DNA of 51,763 nucleotides. Origin: a virus. The stretch spans positions 1 to 51,763 of IMG/VR virus record IMGVR_UViG_3300021197_001563; one strand, written 5' to 3'. The notes under the pieces were generated by a model. That model saw nothing but the letters and a program-made list of their open reading frames with translations, was not told the origin of the DNA and did no database searches. The translations under genes and the position numbers were made by a program. Of this stretch, positions 29,935 through 41,900 are shown in pieces. Numbering within the stretch: the first letter of the stretch is position 1; each line of letters starts with the position of its first letter.

Positions 29935-32900
29935 CAGGTGCGTTTGTAGGCTCGTTAGCAATGAATTTAGCCTGTTGAGTGCCGGAAGCCTGTAATCCTT
30001 TACCATCTGCTGGATTACCATCTAGTGCCGTGTACCATACCTGTCCTTTCTTGTGTAATATTTTTATCTGTGTGCCTGAAGCAGGTGCTGTGCTTAAAGT
30101 GACAGCAGTGGTGCTTCCGTCCACAGAATAGTTTATAGTTGATCCATCCTCGCTAGTGAGCAACAATCGTTGGCCACCAATGAATATGTCTAACTCACTA
30201 GCGGATGATGGTGCTTGTGATAGTGCGAATGTTAGTGTGCTACCGTCACCTGTGAAGGTGTTGGTGTACACAGTGTCCGCATAAGGGATGGTTTGAGTAC
30301 CAGACGCATCTACCACTTCCGTGCCTGATCCATGCTCCTTAATTCCTGTTCCAAGTGTTCCACGTCTAAGTTGACCCAACGTGTTACCTGATTTTGTAAA
30401 GTATTCTATTCTCTCTTTGTCCACAAACACGACACCAGGAACGTTCGCAGATACGTTTGGTGAAGGCAACAGCGTTGCGTCTTCAACAGTCATTGTTTGG
30501 GTTCCTGGTGTCATATCGATTGTTAATTTTGTGGTTGAGGTTTTACTAATACGTTTGTAAAAAGTTCTGTTCAACATATCTTTGAATATCCTGAATCCTG
30601 TGGCGCTGACCGCTGAATCAACTGCAAAGTACATAACGTCAAGCCTGTCTGATGAAGTGATTGTTTTTCCAGTTACTGTGATTAAATTTCGATTCACTGT
30701 GTAGTCATGCCCCTGGATCAATTGCTGACCATTCAACCAAACATACATGTAAGAGGCATTAAGAGGATCAAATCTTAGATTAAACAGAGCATCTCCTTGT
30801 CCCTCTAAAGTTTCTCTCCTCAATTTCATACCAAGTGCATTGTTAAATGTTGTCACAGATATAACATCATTAAGACTGATCGAGTTACCGTCGGATGCCA
30901 ACTGGGTGGGGTTGATAATTATGTCCGTTCCTTCGTTGTAATATTGAAAGTCTACCAAGGTGGTGATGGCTATAAGATCATTTGCAGACGGAGCCGTTAC
31001 GAATGCAATCCTGTCCGGTGAGCCTGCCGAGTCAGCCGTTGTTGCTGAAGTATCTGCTGATGCTGTTGCCACATCCGCTGTGAATACACCATTGCCTAAA
31101 TTAACTGTGTAGTCTGTGTTTAAAATTTGTTCGACGCCATTCACATGGACCTGTATTTGAGACGCACTAGTGATGGACTTAATAGGATCAATCGTTGAGT
31201 CTTCGCCCGGTGTCGGGTCCACAAACTCGTCAGCAGTCTCCGTGGTTATATCTGTAGTTTTACTAGTGGTATCTGCTGTGGATTCTACGACCCCTAACCT
31301 TTCTAAATTGTTGAAGAGATAGTTAAGTGTGGTGCCGTCACCTAGATAATAACTGATGTCTGGGCCACGCAACATTTTTCCATTCAATTCTATCAATGTC
31401 AGGCCTGAAAGCGGTCCTATGGCTCCAGGCGGATATGTCAACGTGTACCTGTTTGTGGATCCATCATAAGTGATTGCCTCATTTCTCACGCTGGCGAAAC
31501 TCCTTGTTGATGTTGTTGACTTGTTGAAACCTGCTATCTGTATGTAAGAACTTGCGGCAGGTGCCGAATCGAACACAACCGTTATTGTGTTTGCAGTGGT
31601 AGTCGTTGAGTACGCTGTTGTAGGCACACCATCTATCGTGACATATAAGTCAGATGACGTTGAATCTAAATTAAACTCACCTCTTGTAGAAGTCAAGAAC
31701 AAAGTAGTGCTTCCATCACCAGTGAAAGAGTTCAACACTCTGTAGTTCTCACCTGAAATAGCAAATACCTTGGTTGATATTATGCTGTGGTTAGCAGGTG
31801 CTGTGTCAAATGTAATTGTTTTGTTTCCAACATTAATTGTGTAATCAGATACTGTTGAATCTAATGCACTGCCTTTCTTAACCACACCGTCGACTACCAC
31901 AGTTACTGAACCAAGTGTGCCAGGATAGTCGCCTATGCTGTATGTTGTTGTGCTTCCGTTGCCTCTGTAGTTCTTCTCACTAATGAATGGCACCCCTGAT
32001 TCAGGTGATGTGTAAACTTTTATATCAACTGTGTCGAACATCTGGCCAGGGACAGTTTCTTCTGGTGCGTAACTAGTGTCAGGAGATACAAATGCATCGC
32101 CCTCTAAAACTATATCACTTGGTGCGTGACCCAGTGCTGATGTGAAAAGACCACCTTTGACGATCGAATCTAGTGTCCTGTCATCTGTAGGAGTAAGCAC
32201 ACCGTCGTCATCGAAAGGTATGAACTCTACAAATGCATTTGCTTCTGGTGTTTCGCTTATAGTGAATGTCACCGTAGATCCGTCACCTCTGACCACATCT
32301 GATAATTTTTTCCTAGTGCTATCGTCCTGTGTTAGGTACACTTGGTATACTTCGCTACTAGCAGGTGCAGTGTCAAATGTGTATGATGCTGTCGACCCGT
32401 CTGCCCTGAATGCCTTGATCCTTGAATCTCCGTAGTTGTCCCATGGGAAATCATACCATCCGGCTTTGTCCCACCCTGCCTCTTGAGTGAATAATAATCC
32501 TGTGACCATTGTTCCGCCATAATCAACGCCTGTCATCACTTGGTCCAGTTCGTTTCCTGGCATTCCTGATCCTGGTGTGTAGAAACCTTTTGTTCTGTCT
32601 GCGGCGGTTAGCCCTACTTCATTGCCATACACTTTGTATAGACTTCCAATGTTGTCATCGAAGTCTGTGCTTGACGTGAATGCACTTGTTACTTTATACA
32701 ATTCATTTTTATATCTCAAAAGATCATTGTAGGCGTATGCCGTAGATGCCGTCCAATCCACTACTCTGGATGTGCTTGAGACCCTGTCAAATTTAATTGT
32801 TGTATCAAAATCTCTTACTAGATCGTTATTCAAGTTTGCATATGCTTTGGCTTTATCAGTTGGTGCCGTTCCATCTGTCTTACCACCTGAAATATAAACA

Positions 32901-35900
32901 GTTGGTGTTGTTGTGTAGTTCGCCCCTATGCCTGTGACTGTAATCTTTGTAACTGCTCCACTTTGTATTGTTGCTGTGGCAGTTGCCGCAGTGGTTGTCG
33001 GAGTAACGTACATCTTGAACGTGCCAGCCTTATCGCTCTCAGATTCCCTAACTGATGCTGTAGGACCATAGAAAGTATCTGCATACCCATCAAAAGTGTA
33101 AGTCTTGGTTGTCCCTGAACCTGAATTCTGTGTGTCATAGATCTCTGCCTGTTTCTCGCTGGTGAACAACGGGTAGTAGTATCCAAACTGTCCACTTGTT
33201 GTTCCTGACGAGCTAGTTGCTTGTATCTGGAAAGGTCCTGTTGATCCTGTTGTTCCTCCCAGTATTGTCACAGTCGGTGCTACCTCATACCCTGAACCAC
33301 CTGATAGCACTGTGATTGACTGCACGTACTTCTTGTGATAGTCATACCACATCTGGTGTGGGAATTCAGTTAACTTCGCCGTATCTGTGTCAATATTGAG
33401 ACTCCTAATCTTGCCTGTCGTGGCATCATAGAAGGCAGGATTGTCAAAGTCTGAGTATATACCGTCTTGTGTCTCTGTCTTGTCATAGCCTAGCCTGTAC
33501 TCTCGTAGTTTTGCGTGGAACGGTTTGACCTCATTGATGTAACTCTCTATCCATGAATCTGTTCCTGTGGTGTAGGATTTCCTCTGGTCTAGTTGTCTCA
33601 CACTATTTTTGGCATTTAAAAATGACGTTTTGAACAACCAGTCGACATATGTCTGCTCCGTAAGAACCTTCCTTAATCCTATGAAAAATAATGTGTTGTA
33701 GTCTATTGCTAGGTCATTGATGAATAAATCATCCCTCAATGCCGTGAGTATTTTCCTAGTTTCCTGGCTTGGTTCTTGGTCGAAGAAGTTGTTATCGAAT
33801 GTATCAGCACCTGCAAAGCCGGATGCATCTTGGCTGTAGTCGTATAGTTTGGTGCTTAACCTGATGGTGCCGTTTTCTGTCCCAACGTTTTGCCATCCCG
33901 TGGCAGTCCTCATGAACAGTTTCCATCCACCTGTGTCGGCCGAGGTCACTTTCACATGTTTGCCTATGGCAAGATCCAATGTGTCGAGTTCGTACTGGTA
34001 TGTGACCTGTTTGTCAATTTTTGTGTTTTCGTCATGTGCCATGCCTGTCATACCATGATGGTCCGGTACTTGGTACCAGTCAGTGTAACTCCAGTATGCA
34101 GAAGTGTTGTAGGTCTGTACTTTAGTCCTAGACCATGTAGTGCCGTCCCAAGTGTATATTGCCCAGTAGTTGTTGGCTGTTTCATCCGCTTTCACTAGAT
34201 AGTTTGCAGTTCCTGATATGTCCGCTGTATTGACGTAGCCCAACTCTGCATAGGTGTCCACAGATGCGTCCCATTCAAGACTCTGTGATGTAGGTTCGGG
34301 GTCTTTCGAATTCAAATTATCCAATTTTATCTGTCCCACCAACTGATGTTTCTTGAGCACTGTGTTGGCATAGTCTATTATTTCTTTCAATGCATTGAAT
34401 CTATCCACGTACCAACTTTGCCTTGGTCTGATGTTGTTGCCGTATCTCTCATTTACCGGCAGGTTAACATCTGGAACAGTGTCCCCTGCTGAGTTCTTGC
34501 CTACTAATGAATCCCACCAACGTGTCTCTATATTATGGTGAGGTCTGCATTCTGCATCACCTTCTCTTACTAACTTCCATACACTGTGTGAGTCACCTTC
34601 GAAAGTGTTTGTCCTGATGTCCATGTTCAATACTATATCACTCCCATTCAAATTTGAAACATTGTGAAGTAAAAATTTATTTGTATCTGTTATCGAATAA
34701 TATTTCTTAGCAAATAATCGAGGATTTCTTATTATGTTTGCAACAAAGGCCACCGTATTCTTCCTTCTAGTAGAAGCGTCTCTTTGACTTTCTGGTAATG
34801 TCGTCTTGTCTTTTACCCAATAGTAATAGAAATTAACGAACCTATCTAGTTTAGAATTATATTTCTGCACTACCGTGTACTGCGAATCATCTTGATGTAA
34901 TGGTGTGCCGTTTCCTGAATCGGCATACCGGCTTGGTAGCAGTGTAGATTCCACCCATTCATAAATGTCTATGCTTGAGCCTGGAAATGTCTGCCCCCAA
35001 TGATTCGTTTTGTATTCTTGTGTGTCCTGCTCGTACCACAACCACTTCACCGTTGAAAGATCCCACCATACCTCACCTATGTGATCCTCCGCCCATGGCG
35101 TCTTGGTATTAACGTCGGCCACGTTGTAGGTCGCCGGATCCCAAGCAGTCTTGATGTTTATCTCTCTGTCAGCAACACCTAAAATCCTGCCCTTGATCGG
35201 ATCATAAAGATCATAGTAATCTCTGATCTGTTTAGACTTTTTGTCAAATTCAAAAACCTTGCCCAATTTATCTGTGTCCATCAGTGCTGTCTCCGTCACT
35301 ATGTTGTTCCAGGCGTATTTGCCTGTAACTGTGAGATCATATTGAGAAACAGTACCATCGTTCACTACCTTAGTGCTTCCGTCTGTTGCTGTGTTTCCGT
35401 CATCATTAGGGGCACCAACAAATACCGAATTATCTATCATACAAACGCCACGACCGAAATCATCATTTTCTGACATGTTCTCTGACATCAAACGATCATC
35501 TATCATAAACTTGGTGTTGTACATTGTTGCCGTAAATGCTCCACCAGACTCAACATTATTGTCCACTATATTGGTATCCTGTAGATCAAATGTGGTCTCA
35601 CCTGAATCAAATTTCATCTCTCTAGAACTTGCAAATTTCTCAGCACCTATCACTAATCTTGTACCATCATGATTTAAATCTAAGGTTGTACCAAACTTCA
35701 TGTTGGTCAATGAACTAGGTGCAGTTAAAGTCTGTTGTAGTGTATAGGTATTAGTAGAGCCATCTGCATTCCATTTGTAGTAATAGATAGCACCCGCATC
35801 TGGATGCGATGTTCCGTCGACTCCTGGTGCGCCTATCACTAGTGTAGTCCCGTCTTTACTCATCGCTATAGATTCGCCAAACGCAGTGTTGATTGATGAC

Positions 35901-38900
35901 CCGTCGCTGGCCACTCCTGTTATTGTTTGTGCCAAACCAAAAGAATTCAGTGTACTGCCATCATTGGCCTGTGACGTTTTTACGAATATTTCCACCTTGC
36001 CTGCGTTGCCCGGTGCCACGGAACTGACTGCCAGTATGTCTCCGTTGTCGTTGGCCTGTAGCCTGTGTCCGAACCTCTGTCCTGATCCACCGTCCGGTGC
36101 CTCTATGGTAGTCTCAGATGTCCATGTGTCATAAGTTGATCCATCAGCACCCACTCCCCAGGTGTACATATAAACTCTACCTGTGTCATTATTGTGTCCT
36201 GGGGCAGAAACAAACAGGTACTTGTCTGCAGTTGTCCTTACAGAACTTGCACCCGGTTCAGATATTTTATGTGCCCACCCAAAATTTAAATTTTCATTTG
36301 CAGTAGATCCGTCTGTGGGAGGACTAATTGTGTTCAGTATTCCGTATTTGAATGTACTCGGATCCCATATATAAATTTTGGCCAACCCCGCATTCTGCTG
36401 TCTTGTACTACCGTCTTCACCAATTGTGTTGGCGTAAGGTGCACCTGCCACAACAAAATTTTCATCTGTACTCAAAGTTAATGACTCACCTAGCCTGCTG
36501 GTGTTGTCATCATTATCGGTCATTGTTGCTGTAGTTTGAGTTATTAGTTGTGTTCCTGGCTCTGTGGTGGTTCTGAACAAGAAATGCACCGCACCTTGAC
36601 CTTTGCCTGGTGCAGATACTACTACCGTTCTTCCATCATTACGTGCCACAATCCTGTGTCCGAACTCCTGATCTGCTACATTTGTATTTGCTGAAAGAAC
36701 CAGTCTTGTCGTGTATGGATCCTGTTTCTCGTAAACACGCCATAACCCCGAACTGTCTGCATCTGCATAAACTTTGTCTCCTGGTTTTTGTATTGCGTCA
36801 TCCTTGTCTGTGTACTGATCATGTTCCAAGAGATCGTTGACGTTGTCCATCGTCGACAATCTAACAGATAGGAATTTGTATACGTTACCATAACTGTCCG
36901 CTGTCGACCCATCCTCTAATGCAGGAATGAATCCTACGTTGCCTGAATAGTCGATGATCACTGTCTTATGGTCTGGCGTTGCACTTACCCGATATACACC
37001 GTTTAGTGTTGGTTCTTCACTGTTGGAGATGCCAAAATAATCTACCGGTGATGTGGTGGATCCTGCTGTCAAATTGTGAGAACCAGTGAATGTGATTTCT
37101 AATTGTGAGGCGTCGTTAATCAAATGTAAGTTTGCTATCTTTATACCAGCACTTGTAATTCTCAACACGTCCCAGTCTCGGTTGCTTTTACCGGCAACCC
37201 AAATTAAGTCATTTGATGTGATTGCATTCATATCAAGATTTAGAATATCCTCTATGTCAAAAGCAGTGTGTTGTACTTGTTGCAATTGTGGGTATCCCGC
37301 CGTCTTAAAAATCTGTGCAGTGTCCCGGTTCACCCCTTCCTTGGTGTAGTCTAGCCTTTTGAATGTAGTTGATGCCGTATACTCAACCGGCGTGTAGTAA
37401 TAATTTTCTTTTATGACAGCATCAGATCTCGCATATTCTACTGTTTCATTTGATGTGTCGAACAGTTCCACACTCTGTGGATCTGCTGTGATCTCGTCGT
37501 CCTTCAAAACTATCTGTATGTTCTCTATGGAATCGGTGTTACCAAAGTTACCGGTCCTGATCATCCATTCTGGATACAGATCCAGTGTGATATCTTCTCC
37601 CTCGTACTTGGCTTTTAGTATGCTGTCTATAGCGTTCTGTGTCCCCTTCTCTCTGATGTATCCTTGGTAGAACTTGTACTGCGACACATCGTTAACAAAC
37701 AGGTTCTCTAGGTAATCCCTTGACTGATATCCTGTCAGCCTCTGTGCCAGTTGCTGTTGTGAATCGTCGAAGTTGTTGGTCTCAAGATTGTAAAAGTCAT
37801 TGAACTGTGAGATCTTGTACTCAAAGTTTGGTATCAGTTGTGGTGATGGTTTGTCCGTCTTAAGGGTCCAACGCACTGTCTCAAATATAGATCCTGAATT
37901 GTGATTGATTTTTGCAACGTAGAACTTGCCTTGATACTCCACGCTGTCACCTATCCTGTAGTCAGTATTGGCCGTCCAGTAAACAACCTGTGCGGCATCA
38001 AAAACAAATCCTGGTGCGTAATAATCTCCATTCCATCCCGCTGTCTTCCACCCAACTATTTTTAATCTCTGTTGTCTGAAACCTGTGAATGGATCATAAA
38101 TGATGTCTGCGAACACTGTGCTGTTGTCAAACAGTAGTACGTGTTCCTTTTGCACTGTGTTCAACGCTATATTGTAAAGTCCCACTGTGTCTGATTTGAT
38201 TCCTAACTCGAATGTTTTGCCTATACGTTTAGTAGATATCTCGCCGATGTCGATCTTACGACCACCTGAATCTAATAACGAGTAGTCCCCTGCAAGATTA
38301 CGGAGTTGTCCAACTACACTGTTATTCGTGTCTAGTTCAAACCCATCTGCGGCCGGGGAAACGGTTATCGCCGCTCCTGGTGTCCATTCCTGTGTGGTCC
38401 AGAATAAAAATTCCCTCACTGCGTTTGACCAGTTCAGTGTTTCTTTAAGTTCGTTGGAGAACTTGTTGAATCGGAATCCTTGTGATTCTAACCAGTGTCC
38501 ATAACCAAACAAGAAATCAGTAACGTCCTGTATGGTGTTGAACACATGACCATAAGGTATGGTTTGTGTGATTTCTTGGTGTGCCTTGTACTGATTTACT
38601 ACCACCGAGCCTTCAATAGACAATGCTGTCGCTGTTGTGGTCTTGACCGGATAGTTGAAATTGAAATATGGTTTCGTTGTGCTGTAACCCAACACCTTGT
38701 ATCCACCGATGTTTGTCACTGTTGACCCGTCTGTTTTAGTAGTAGTGTCTGTGTTCTTTTCAATCAACACGCCCGAGTACTGAAAACTTTCTACAGGATT
38801 AGACGTCCTGAAAAGTATCTTGTAGTTCTCGTCTGGTATGAACTTGGATCCAGACGTTGATCCCGGGGACACACTGTCTGTCAATATTTTGATGTTATCC

Positions 38901-41900
38901 TTGTCCGTGAATCCGCCTAGTTTGTATGCCAACTGCACAGATAAGTTCTTCATCTTGTCGTAGTAGAAGGTTTTGCTGTCTAAATTCCTTGATATCAGGT
39001 AATTCACTGTGAAAGGCTGATAGCCCGCTGTTTGGTATCTGGTCGTGACCCCTGTATCTAGGTCCGTTATGGTCTCCAAATGGTACTTGGCAGTGGCCAG
39101 TGTTTTCCTGATCCTGGTGTCCTTGTATATCTGGTTGCCTGCAACGTTGGTAGTCAATCTTGAAGGGTCAAAAAGATTAGAGAAAAATTTGGCCGGTTTG
39201 GTCAATGCTAATGTCTTTATCACTGAGAATGGGTACGAGCTGGATCTCCTCCACGCTGTCTCCGCCGGTGCCTGGTCTCCAAACTTCCAAGTGTTCTGTC
39301 TACCTGGTATGTCTAAGTTGTCTACTAGACCTGCCGTTATTGGATTAAGCAAATTTCCTGATGCATCTACTGGTAGATAGTTCCTGATCAAATGTTTTCC
39401 GTATCTGCCTGGCTGTGTTGCAACAGCATTCCATAACACATCATTCCCGGACGTGTATGGCGCCGTTCCATAAGTTGCGTCCCAATCTGTAGGTTTTTCT
39501 GAGTGACCTAGCATCTCCCACGGTCTTACATGTGGAGCATCCGTGTCATAAAAATATTTGTATATGCCTCTCCAATATCCTGGCAGGTTCTCGCCTGTTA
39601 GTCTGCCTTTTGATCTTGCATAGTTGTATGTGAAAGGTGATCCTTCTGTGAATACTGTGTTGTTTATGTATTGAACATTGTTACGGCCTGCCCACTGGTA
39701 GAAGTCTGGCCCCATCACGTCGTCCACTTCTTGGAGCGTGTATTCTGTTGAAGTAAAAGCACTGGGTAACACATCATGTATGTCCACTAGCGTGGCATCG
39801 TAAGTGACTTTTATATTATTGTAAATTCTTTTCTCAAGTTCTAGTATCAAGTTATCACGCTCGTCTCCGTAGGCTTTAATAATCGACCCGTCATGCTTCC
39901 TTATCACCACTGTGTCAGACAAATAAGTTGTGTCTGTAAATGTTTCAGGAATAAACTTGGGATACATTCCTAGTTTAGTTGGAGATGGTGGCATGAAACT
40001 ACCTGTGGTATCAGCATAATCCTTAATGACAATCTTATCTCCTTCTACTAATGTCTTACTAATATTGACACTGTCGTCTACTGTACTGAAAGTGTAATCT
40101 ATTCCCAGTAGTAGTTGGTCATCATTGAGATAAACGTAAACTGCTCTGTTACTTAATGTTGTAATATCGTGTTGCGAGTCAAGTGCATATTCTGTCTGTG
40201 ACGCACCCATCACGGTGTATGATCTAGTTGAAACATTTTCTCCCCAACCTACCATGTCCTCGTAGTAGAATGGAAACGTGCTGTTCCTGCCTGGTGTGAT
40301 TGCTGTGATTATCTCGTCAACCCTGTCGACGGCATCTCCTTCGTATGCTGTGCCTACAGCATGTGTTAAAAATGCGTTGTACCATTTCTCGTACTCCTGT
40401 ACTGCATAATCAACAGAACTAATAATATTTGCTTTGCTGTCAACCAAACCAAATATAGCAGGAAGTAACGGTCCACCATGTTGATGTATACTTCCTCCCT
40501 TGAGTCTCGCATCTGGTTTGTCTCTTAAATTAGAAACTCCTGGTATTGATCCTGTTACTTCTTGGTTTTTGTCAAGTATGTCTCTGACATGGGCCAGTAT
40601 CTGTCCAAACGTGAATGTGCCTGACTGCTGGTTGAGGGTATTTGTTGCCAGGTTCTCTGGTATCTCGTATATGCCCTTGCCATCGATCTTGTCAGCACTG
40701 CTGTGCCCTGCTATCCTAATTTGATCATCAATCTCAAGTGCCTTGTTAAATTTGATGTACTTGTTTTTCGTTCCTGTCTCTAGTACGTAGTCTGTAGTCA
40801 ATGCCTTTCTAGAACCGTTGACTGATACAGACAATTCTATGTTTGTAAGGTTGGCTGAATCCTTATAAAAATCAACCGGGAACAACTGTTTCTCTGTGCT
40901 ATCAACTATGAATGTACGTATCACACGTTGTTTGCTCTCCGTCGTTCTTTTGATCCATGCACTTCTTGAGTTATGTGTTGACCGTCCTGTTGTGTAATGT
41001 AAGTGTCCCTCCGCTAGATTCTTAGTCAGTGTCTTTGTACCACTCTTGTACGTAAATGTTCCTGACGTATGATCCGAATCAAACACAATGTCTCCTACAT
41101 TGTTGACGGTATTGTACTTTACCTTAAACCCTAAGACTGTATCTGTAGTTGCTGTGTCCGATGTTGCAAAAGAAAATACTTTCGCGCCAGTAAAAGAAGA
41201 GTTGGGATATGTTGTGGCATCGTCGAATGAAGTGTGATCATTATCCCACATACCAAACAACGGCTGTTGGTTTACTCCGGTTTTTTCCTGTGCTTCTATG
41301 AAAGATTCAGTTGCACTGTCGTAACGGAAAGTCTTTCCTTGATTTGTTGTGCCGAACTCTATGAATATTGAATCATTGTTTGCTGGTGTGGCATCAGATG
41401 CCTCGGTAAGATTAATAACCTGTGTGGAATCTCCTGCTGTGACAAAGTTCACATCGTATATCTTATTCTTAACTAAAGGATCAGTGTCCGCCACAAACAC
41501 AACCCGCATTCCGTTCGCTAATGGCACCCCATCAATGATATAACCGGTCTGCTTCACTACATTGTTAAATGCGTCGGTTGTTTGTGTGTCATAAAGCGTG
41601 ACAGATTTTTTGGCCGCTGTTCCATGATTGTATAATGCAAGTCCAGAATCAAATTCTATTATAGGTCTCTTGGCCCTGTCGTCCTCATTAAGAGTCGGTG
41701 TGAAACCTCCTACCCTAGCAGTTTCCTCTATGATGGATTTGTGGAACCACCTGTTGTACCTCGACCAGGCGTTTCTATCCTGAGAATCCCTCTTTATTGT
41801 TATATAATCTTTGTTTTCAGGTGTGTAATATGCTTTGGCATATGGTCGCGAATCGTATCCTGCTTGGTCATACAGTATGGTAGATTCAGTGGCATAACTG

